From Caldithrix sp. (GTDB lineage Bacteria > Zhuqueibacterota > Zhuqueibacteria > Oceanimicrobiales > Oceanimicrobiaceae), in the NCBI GenBank assembly GCA_004357015.1, contig SMXE01000102.1, forward strand, positions 1 to 5,033: 5,033 nt of DNA, in the 5' to 3' direction. Positions within the stretch are counted from its first letter, which is position 1. Each line of letters begins with the position of its first letter. Made by a program: the position numbers and the translations under genes. The notes beneath the pieces are model-generated. The model did no database searches. It was not told where the DNA came from and saw only the letters and a program-made list of their open reading frames with translations. Shown piece after piece: positions 1 to 5,033 of the stretch.

Positions 1-190
<190 letters not shown>

Positions 191-291
191 TCACAAAGGA
201 CTTATAGAGATTTGTCGGCTAAAAACGACTGCATTCAAGATGTGGGAGGTGTTGCTGGTCTGGGATGAACATCGTAAACACAAAATATGCA
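191..291. other. Gap between the STAS gene and obg
   Basis: This 101-base gap has no convincing terminator hairpin and no small gene. On the minus strand a TATAAG hexamer (206-201) lies ten bases before the obg ATG, but no acceptable -35 box sits 16-18 bases upstream of it. A TTGAAT (about 241-236) is followed at 17 bases only by the poor ACAAAT. With no terminator visible, read-through from the STAS promoter into obg is plausible, but this is inference. Confidence 0.5.
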
Positions 292-984
292 TTAGCCAAA
301 GGTATGCTGTTTGAAAAACTGAACGCGCTTCTTTTTCGAATCCAGATTGAGTTGCTTGAGATATTTGCGCATCTCAAACCAGCCAAGCTTAATATTGCCA
401 AAACGGGGCGTGTTAAGCGCCTTGATGAGCTGAAACAACCCTGAATCCGGTTTCTCTATAACGACCTGCCGGAGTTTTTCTTCCAGTGTTTGTGGTTCTG
501 ATTCTCCACCCGCTTCGAGTCCCGGCTGCACCTGCGCGATATCCGTTTCGGGTTCCGATGCTGAAACAGAATTGCCAACTTGATGGGCTGCGGACGGCGA
601 TTGAAGGGAACCAGCCCCGGAACTGCCTACGCCATCGAAGTCGGCGATAGCCTCCTCCAAAGTATCGAATGCCTTTAGAATGTAGTGAAACTCCAGGAGC
701 TCAAAGACTTCGTAAACGTCCGGAACCATACGCACCAGCTTCAAGTCGCCACTCTTCCCCCGGATCCCCTTTATCTCGCTGATGAAAATGCCCCATCCCG
801 CGCTGCTGATATAATCAACATTTCCGAGATCGATGATGATGTTGTAGCTGTTTTCCTTGAGAAGCGTTGACAAAGAATGCTCGAGTTCTGCAGAAGTCGT
901 TGTGTCAATGTAGCCGCCAACCTTTATGACAGCAATATTTTGACTTGGTCCGACTTTTTCAAGTGAGACTTGAATGCCTTCCAT
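292..984 (-). CDS. STAS-domain protein (anti-sigma-factor-antagonist-like) with an extra C-terminal basic module
   Basis: The protein has 230 residues, about twice the length of a plain SpoIIAA/RsbV protein (roughly 100-120). Residues 4-115 form a STAS domain: a first strand (AVIKVGGYIDTTTSAELE, 18-35), the core NIIIDLGNVDYISSAGWG (48-65), then LKLVRMVPDVYEVFELL (81-97) and a final helix TLEEAIADF. Aligned with SpoIIAA/RsbV, the phosphoacceptor serine should be S61. The Asp usually before it is S60 and the following S/T is A62, a common STAS variant. Residues 118-165 are a Ser/Gly/Glu-rich linker, probably disordered. Residues 166-230 are predicted as helical and end strongly basic (DSKKKRVQFFKQH), possibly a winged-helix or other binding module that I do not recognise. 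The start ATG has a good AGGAG six bases upstream and a sigma-70-like promoter in the preceding gap. The neighbouring kinase/phosphatase protein is its likely partner. The target it controls (sigma factor, anti-sigma factor or other) is not in the window. Confidence 0.9.
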   Translation of the reverse strand: MEGIQVSLEKVGPSQNIAVIKVGGYIDTTTSAELEHSLSTLLKENSYNIIIDLGNVDYISSAGWGIFISEIKGIRGKSGDLKLVRMVPDVYEVFELLEFHYILKAFDTLEEAIADFDGVGSSGAGSLQSPSAAHQVGNSVSASEPETDIAQVQPGLEAGGESEPQTLEEKLRQVVIEKPDSGLFQLIKALNTPRFGNIKLGWFEMRKYLKQLNLDSKKKRVQFFKQHTFG

Positions 985-990
985 GGGAAA

Positions 991-995
991 CTCCT
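991..995 (-). promoter_or_regulatory. Shine-Dalgarno of the STAS gene
   Basis: AGGAG on the minus strand lies six bases before the ATG at 984-982. This is ideal spacing and fixes the STAS start. It also shows that this organism uses anti-Shine-Dalgarno pairing, which makes the lack of such a site before obg notable. Confidence 0.85.
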
Positions 996-1032
996 AAGAG
1001 TAAATTGTAAGCAATCTGATATAAGAATTTGA

Positions 1033-1061
1033 AATATACAAGAAGTTGCGTAAAAAGTCAA
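1033..1061 (-). promoter_or_regulatory. Sigma-70-type promoter ahead of the STAS gene
   Basis: On the minus strand, TTGACT (1061-1056; five of six to consensus) is followed after exactly 17 bases by TATATT (1038-1033; five of six). Transcription would start near 1026, leaving a leader of about 40 bases that contains the AGGAG. The element sits in an AT-rich 110-base gap with no visible terminator. The STAS gene can therefore be made independently of the large upstream gene, and obg may be read from the same transcript. This is based on consensus match and spacing only. Confidence 0.7.
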
Positions 1062-1094
1062 CAGAAACAAAGCTGAAACCAGACCAAATCCCTC

Positions 1095-4000
1095 CTAAAT
1101 CATCCTCATCGCTTTCTCGATTTTGTCCGTGATGTCAACCCGATCAGGATTCAACTCTATGACTTTCTGCCACTGGCTAACCGCCTGCTCGTACTCACCA
1201 CGGTTCGCGTAAATGACGCCCATATTTTCATACGCGGTTACATCGTTCGGGTCAATTTCCTTGACCATCCGGTACTCGACTTCCGCTTCTTTGTACATCT
1301 TGTTCCTGAAATAGGCGTTGCCAAGAATGCTGTGCGCTTCTTTGTAGTCAGGATATTGGTCAATAACTCGCCTGAACTCCTCAATGGCTTTGCCGTAATC
1401 GTTGTTCTTGTAATGCTTGATGCCATTGATGAGTATGAGTTCTTTGCTTTCAGGCAAGGCCTCTGTCTTGTTGTCGCCCTGCGAACGCTGCCTGTCTCCA
1501 TTTCGTTTATCGTCATTCCTCGAAAATGCTGAAGCCTGCTTTCGGGCGGCGCCATCTTCCTGAACCGTGGTGCTATTAGACACAGGTGCTGCTTCGTCGT
1601 CCTCGCTGACGACATCGTCCTTTCCCGCAGGTTCCGTTACATACACCAGTTCATCATCAATGGCTTGAATGAGGTCTGAAAACGAAACGGTTTGGTCGTC
1701 CTGCTGCTGAGTCACTGAATTATCCAAGGCAGCTTCAAGTGTTTCCTCGGCGGACGTTTCCTTAAAATCGTTCGTTTCTTCATCGACTATCTGGGGATCC
1801 AAGCTCAGCAACTCGTCCAATGAGGCCGTGGTCAGGGTTGCTTCGCCTTCATCCACACCTGCAACATCCTGAATTTCCTGACTGAGATCAGCAGACTCCA
1901 CCGGTTCGGACGACGGAGATTTCTCCACCTCAGTGACACTGTCAGAAGCCGTGGCCGCATCGGGCGTTTCCTCTTCCGAGACCACACTTGTCTCGTCAAA
2001 TTCCTCGGTAAGGTCTTCCACCTCTGAATCGCTGCCAAACAAGTCCTCAAAGGAAAAATCCTCAAGTAGCGTCATTTCTTCCGCATCGGCCTCTACAGTT
2101 CCGGAAGATAGTGAAGCCGCTTCGTCCGCGTCATTTGCCTCGACCTCTAAATCCAACATAGTGGTTTCGGTCTTTGAATCTCTTGGGTCTGCGGGCCTGT
2201 CTTTGGCAAGCACATCCTCCAAAGGAGCGTCGATTAGAGACTCCGCCTCAAAGTCGGAGATAACAGTGTCCTGTAAGCTTTCGGGAAGTTCCTGTTGAGC
2301 CGCCTGCTCGGTCGGCTGCTCGTTCACGCGCTCAGTGGAAGCGGTGTCCTTGTCGGAGCCAGGTTCAGGTCTGGGTGTTTTTTCGGTGTCGATGCCGTAA
2401 TTGGTAGCCTCTGATTTCCTAATGATTATCTCGCCGTCCAGAGTCATGAACGGGGTGCCGGGCGGCTTGATCCTGCGCTTGCTGCGATGCGCTCGCTGCA
2501 CGAACGCTTCGCGCAACGCCTTGGTGTTTAGCCGGTTTCGCACAAGCTCCTCGTAAACCCGCGTTTCGCCAAGCCGGCAAAAACCATACTTTTCGGTTTT
2601 TAATTCATCTTTGATGCGGCTGGCGCCGTACTCAGGATGATTTCTGATAACATCGAAAATTTTAGTCTTTTCCTCGATGCTGAGATGTTTGGCCTCAACA
2701 GAAATCGACTTGTCAATCTCAAATGCATCGATGCCCTGCTCTTCGAAAATCTTCTTATATTTATTATAGTAGGCATAGGTCGTCAGGTTCACAATGTCGC
2801 ACGCCTGCCGGATGCTCATGCCCTCGAAAACCAGGTTGTGTACTTCTTTGGCGCGGCGGAGCTCGTCTTCCTCGCGTGTCGACTCTTCCTTGATGGCGAC
2901 CAGCGTGATGTCGTCGTACTGCGGCGCCCCTTCTGTGAAGGAGTAGATCGCATCTTTCAGTTTTTCAACGAATGGCTCGGCGGACAGATGGCCGTAATCG
3001 TGCAGCACCTTTTGCAGCCGCTCCTCACCAAACAGCTCGCGCCGCGGGTTCATGGCCTCGGTGATACCGTCGGTATATAGCAGCAAGATGTCATCTTTGT
3101 TAAGCTGAATAGTATCAGACTCGATATAGTTCCTAAAGTGATTTTTCTCGGGCAATTGCACCCCAATGGGGAAGCCTTTGGGGTTGAGATAGTACGTTTG
3201 CTTGGTGCTGCCGCGGTACAGGATCATCGGGTTGTGGCCGGCACTGGCATAATTGAGACTGCGCTTTTTTGAATCGATGATCAAGTAGAAGACCGTGACA
3301 AACATGCCCTTCTTGATGTCGTTGCTGACAAACGCGTTCACCCGGGCCAACACCTCGGCAGCGTCCTTCAGGCTGCGCGCTTCCGTGCGGAGCGCTGTTC
3401 TGATCATGGTCATCACCAGCGAGCCGGGCACACCCTTTCCGGATACATCCGCCACTGCAATACCAAGAGTATCTTTGTCGACTTCCACAAAATCGTAGTA
3501 GTCACCGCCGACTTCTTTGGCGGCTTCATAGTAAGCGGCAAGCTCGTAGCCCTCCAGCACAGGAAACTCCATGGGGAGTAGCGTCTGTTGGATTTCCTGC
3601 GCCACCTGCATTTCTCTCTTCAGCCGTTCCTGATCGACGAGGTTCTTCTGGGAATCACGAAACTTGCTGGTAATGTCGCTGAATGCGCGGGCAATTTCGC
3701 CGATCTCGGTGGAGGCGTCAATATCCATCTCGTCCTCAATCTCACCATGCCCGAGGTTCTTGACCCAGTCTGAAAGTTTCCGGAAGGGATTCATGACCAG
3801 ATAAATCAGCAGCGCAATCCCGACATAGACCATCCCAAGGATAAGAAGTGCAAACTGCAACTGGTTGAGCCGGATGGACGCAATTTTGTCATCGACCGTT
3901 TTGGCGGAAAAGAAAACGTGTGACTTGCCGTAAACGATGCTTGCGTCTTTAATCACGATGGGACTTTCAAACTCGTATACGCCTGCCGGAGAATTGCCTG

Positions 4001-4835
4001 TCGTGTACTTGAAAACGTTTTCGTTCAACTGTTCAAATTCTGAGGGTCTGGAAAACGGAATGAACAGCTCCCCAACATTCGAGCTGTAAACGATAGTCCC
4101 GGTGCTGTCCTCAACGGAAATGCTGGCTATCTGCCCTTTGTACTCCTCGTCGATGGGATTGACAATATCTTCGATGAACGTGAAGTCTTCCAGCGGAGCA
4201 GAAGCAATGCGAGTTGTAATCACACGGCTGGTGGTGTGTCCGTCAATCAGAAAATCGGCAATAATCTCATTGTCGGTCTTCAAAAAAAAATAAAAATAGC
4301 CAATGGCAACGATGGCCGTGATGATGGCAATGGCACGGAAAAAGTACTTGGCCTTGATGGAAAACGGGATGGATGAAACAGACTTCAGAACGCCTTTCTT
4401 TGCCGGTTTGTCGCGATACTTGGTGATGCGCAGCTCATTCCCTTCCTCCGTTTTGCGGTAGTCGATCTCATCCATCAATTTGCGCATGATGAAGATGCCG
4501 AGACCGCCCTTTTTGCCGATATCGATATAACGGTTGAGGTCCGGGTCCTTGACGCGTTTCGGATCGAAGTAGACGCCCTGATCGATAACTGAAAGTGTGA
4601 GGCTGTTTTTCTTGACGATGGCGCGAAGGGTGATCAGGCCTTGCGTGCCGGAATCACGGTATGCGTGCCGGATAATATTCGTAGATGCCTCATCCACCGC
4701 CAGCTTGAACGCGTTGACTACCTTGTCCGAAAACTTGTGCTTGCGGCCAATCTTCGTCACGAAGTCGCGCAGGTCGCCCAGGTAGTCGATATGGGCGGGT
4801 ACCTTTAGCTGTTGTTTTTCAACGCTACTGAACAA
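1095..4835 (-). CDS. Membrane-bound partner-switching regulator: RsbW-like kinase, Cache-like sensor, HAMP, PP2C/SpoIIE phosphatase, HTH, TPR
   Basis: The 1246-residue product has these parts. (1) Residues 5-140: HATPase_c domain of the RsbW/SpoIIAB type, with N-box DEASTNIIRHAYR (E49, N53), G1 DQG (85-87) and a glycine-rich lid GGLGIFIMRKLMDE (110-123). (2) TM helix about 163-185. (3) Residues 187-325: extracytoplasmic, Cache/PDC-like sensor (QIASISVEDSTGTIVYSS). (4) TM helix about 326-348. (5) HAMP 349-400 and a short coiled coil ending EIQQTLLP (414-421). (6) PP2C/SpoIIE phosphatase to about 650, with EVGGDYYDF, ADVSGKG, SAGHNP, LLYTDG and YDDIT; likely metal ligands are D445, D463, D589 and D642. 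(7) HTH region 655-790. (8) Acidic linker about 818-1125. (9) Three TPRs, 1131-1232. All catalytic motifs are intact. RsbW-type domains phosphorylate STAS serines and SpoIIE-type phosphatases remove the phosphate, so the adjacent STAS protein is the inferred substrate. Both enzyme domains would be cytoplasmic with the sensor outside. The TTG start is the first possible start codon after an in-frame TAA at 4907-4905. Confidence 0.93.
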   Translation of the reverse strand: MFSSVEKQQLKVPAHIDYLGDLRDFVTKIGRKHKFSDKVVNAFKLAVDEASTNIIRHAYRDSGTQGLITLRAIVKKNSLTLSVIDQGVYFDPKRVKDPDLNRYIDIGKKGGLGIFIMRKLMDEIDYRKTEEGNELRITKYRDKPAKKGVLKSVSSIPFSIKAKYFFRAIAIITAIVAIGYFYFFLKTDNEIIADFLIDGHTTSRVITTRIASAPLEDFTFIEDIVNPIDEEYKGQIASISVEDSTGTIVYSSNVGELFIPFSRPSEFEQLNENVFKYTTGNSPAGVYEFESPIVIKDASIVYGKSHVFFSAKTVDDKIASIRLNQLQFALLILGMVYVGIALLIYLVMNPFRKLSDWVKNLGHGEIEDEMDIDASTEIGEIARAFSDITSKFRDSQKNLVDQERLKREMQVAQEIQQTLLPMEFPVLEGYELAAYYEAAKEVGGDYYDFVEVDKDTLGIAVADVSGKGVPGSLVMTMIRTALRTEARSLKDAAEVLARVNAFVSNDIKKGMFVTVFYLIIDSKKRSLNYASAGHNPMILYRGSTKQTYYLNPKGFPIGVQLPEKNHFRNYIESDTIQLNKDDILLLYTDGITEAMNPRRELFGEERLQKVLHDYGHLSAEPFVEKLKDAIYSFTEGAPQYDDITLVAIKEESTREEDELRRAKEVHNLVFEGMSIRQACDIVNLTTYAYYNKYKKIFEEQGIDAFEIDKSISVEAKHLSIEEKTKIFDVIRNHPEYGASRIKDELKTEKYGFCRLGETRVYEELVRNRLNTKALREAFVQRAHRSKRRIKPPGTPFMTLDGEIIIRKSEATNYGIDTEKTPRPEPGSDKDTASTERVNEQPTEQAAQQELPESLQDTVISDFEAESLIDAPLEDVLAKDRPADPRDSKTETTMLDLEVEANDADEAASLSSGTVEADAEEMTLLEDFSFEDLFGSDSEVEDLTEEFDETSVVSEEETPDAATASDSVTEVEKSPSSEPVESADLSQEIQDVAGVDEGEATLTTASLDELLSLDPQIVDEETNDFKETSAEETLEAALDNSVTQQQDDQTVSFSDLIQAIDDELVYVTEPAGKDDVVSEDDEAAPVSNSTTVQEDGAARKQASAFSRNDDKRNGDRQRSQGDNKTEALPESKELILINGIKHYKNNDYGKAIEEFRRVIDQYPDYKEAHSILGNAYFRNKMYKEAEVEYRMVKEIDPNDVTAYENMGVIYANRGEYEQAVSQWQKVIELNPDRVDITDKIEKAMRMI
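1131..1448 (-). other. Three C-terminal TPR repeats of the large regulator
   Basis: Residues 1131-1232 hold three 34-residue tetratricopeptide repeats, recognisable by NNDYGKAIEEFRRVIDQYP, NKMYKEAEVEYRMVKEIDP and RGEYEQAVSQWQKVIELNP with the A/Y/P spacing of the family. TPRs bind peptides or partner proteins. They lie on the cytoplasmic side, at the far end of a long flexible linker, so they may recruit a partner or fold back on the linker itself. The C-terminus follows immediately. Confidence 0.9.
1665..2225 (-). repeat. Recurring short hydrophobic motif in the acidic linker of the large regulator
   Basis: Within the Asp/Glu/Ser/Thr-rich linker, a six-residue pattern [S/T/P]-[F/L]-x-[D/E/A]-[L/V/A]-[L/I/F] occurs five times: PLEDVL (871-876), SFEDLF (928-933), SLDELL (1005-1010), TLEAAL (1032-1037) and SFSDLI (1051-1056). 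The segments between the copies are not obviously related. These look like short binding motifs in a disordered chain rather than a folded repeat; what they bind is unknown. Confidence 0.55.
2466..2873 (-). other. Transposase-like paired helix-turn-helix region inside the regulator
   Basis: Residues 655-790 hold two HTH-like units. The first (about 663-704) reads EGMSIRQACDIVNLTTYAYY then KKIFEEQGIDAF, matching the pattern of IS3/IS481-type N-terminal HTH domains (eGlsv.eAc...vs..t.y.w...f...Gl.al). The second (about 718-775) reads LSIEEKTKIFDVIRNHPEYG, ASRIKDEL, then RVYEELVRNRLNTKALREAF, like the 'HPeyGarRI..eL ... tVyr.L.r.gLnTk' unit that follows in those transposases. It ends in a basic stretch (RAHRSKRRIKPP). 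There is no DDE catalytic domain. Recognition is by motif pattern only; DNA binding is inferred. Confidence 0.65.
4282..4290 (-). repeat. Nine-base T homopolymer inside the coding region
   Basis: The coding strand has T9 spanning codons 182-185 of the large regulator, at the end of the first TM helix. A second run of five T lies just upstream. Loss of one T gives an immediate TGA after residue 184. Gain of one T gives a TGA after a few altered codons. Phe-rich TM helices produce T runs by chance, so this may be passive. Confidence 0.9.
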
Positions 4836-4851
4836 CTTTTCTAGTGCCTCT
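4833..4851 (-). promoter_or_regulatory. TTG start and weak ribosome site of the large regulator, coupled to the upstream TPR gene
   Basis: The start codon is TTG (4835-4833). Upstream, the same frame has no ATG, GTG or TTG back to the TAA at 4907-4905. The next downstream option, GTG at codon 26, would cut into the kinase domain. An AGAGG (4851-4847) lies 11 bases ahead, a long spacing. The TAG stop of the upstream gene (4843-4841) falls between the two, so translation is probably coupled to that gene. Confidence 0.7.
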
Positions 4852-5033
4852 GTTGTTTGTTCAAACGCTCTCTGGCGCTGTCGATGGCATCCAGCACCGT
4901 CTTGTTATACGGCTGTTCCTTGAGAATCTGTTCCCAGATGTTCCGGGCTTCCTGATAATTCCCTTTTCGGTAGAGCGCATGTCCACGAACATATTTTGCC
5001 CGCAGGTTGGGCGGCATTTGCTGCACCGTTGCA
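4841..5033 (-). CDS. C-terminal end of a TPR-containing protein (start outside the window)
   Basis: The frame is open from the right edge (ATVQQMPPNLRAKYVRG) to a TAG at 4843-4841. It gives 63 residues, with one clear TPR: KYVRGHALYRKGNYQEARNIWEQILKEQPYN. A final capping helix follows (VLDAIDSARERLNKQQRH). The GTG at 5026 could be read as a start, but the frame stays open to the edge and a protein of about 60 residues starting mid-TPR is unlikely, so this is treated as the tail of a longer gene. Its function cannot be judged from this piece. It lies five bases ahead of the kinase/phosphatase gene, implying one operon. Its TPR resembles the last TPR of that protein (G-x-Y-x-x-A with a Trp in helix B), though this is also a common family pattern. 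Confidence 0.8.
   Translation of the reverse strand, partial: ATVQQMPPNLRAKYVRGHALYRKGNYQEARNIWEQILKEQPYNKTVLDAIDSARERLNKQQRH

Noticed and set aside
201..241. A sigma-70 promoter for obg
   Set aside because: TATAAG has no acceptable -35 at 16-18 bases, and TTGAAT has only a three-of-six -10 partner.
985..1094. Rho-independent terminator after the large gene
   Set aside because: No GC-rich hairpin followed by a T run was found; the T-rich stretches belong to the promoter region.
1933..2298. Plus-strand open frame of 121 codons, very Ser-rich
   Set aside because: It is the antisense of the acidic linker codons (GAA/GAG/GAC/TCC-type) of the large gene, has no recognisable motif, and lies wholly inside a secure gene.
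2466..2873. A remnant insertion sequence within the large gene
   Set aside because: The frame continues unbroken through the HTH region, and no inverted ends, target duplications or DDE remnants were seen; a domain captured by the gene fits better than a recent insertion.
2637..3080. Plus-strand open frame of 147 codons
   Set aside because: It lies opposite the phosphatase/HTH coding region, whose motifs are intact on the minus strand; no family features are seen.

Overview
The window carries four genes, all on the minus strand. In transcription order (right to left) they are: the 3' end of a TPR protein gene, a 1246-residue membrane signalling protein, a STAS-domain protein, and the 5' end of the ribosome-assembly GTPase gene obg. 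Base composition looks roughly balanced in G and C. Shine-Dalgarno and sigma-70-like signals are visible. The two complete proteins have long disordered linkers and a TPR module, which suits an environmental, didermic or candidate-phylum bacterium (for example FCB-superphylum-like). I cannot name the phylum from this window.

Layout from the right: 5033-4841 is the C-terminal tail of a TPR protein. Five bases later, a TTG codon (4835) opens the large gene. Its product reads, N to C: RsbW-type ATPase/serine-kinase domain, TM helix, extracytoplasmic Cache-like sensor, TM helix, HAMP, PP2C/SpoIIE phosphatase, a paired helix-turn-helix region resembling the DNA-binding half of an IS481/IS3-type transposase, about 300 residues of acidic disordered linker with recurring short hydrophobic motifs, and three TPRs. 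A 110-base gap follows and holds a good sigma-70-type promoter (TTGACT-N17-TATATT). It drives a 230-residue STAS protein that has an unusual basic C-terminal module. After a 101-base gap comes obg, whose glycine-rich N-terminal Obg fold runs off the left edge of the window.

Together the middle genes look like a compact partner-switching circuit. The large protein has both a kinase-like and a phosphatase domain on the cytoplasmic side of the membrane, on either side of a sensor. The neighbouring STAS protein is the obvious candidate substrate. No sigma factor or separate anti-sigma factor is present, so the output is unknown. The transposase-like HTH inside a membrane-bound phosphatase, the C-terminal module on the STAS protein, and the position next to obg (linked genetically to the sigma-B partner switch in Bacillus subtilis) are the parts most worth following up.
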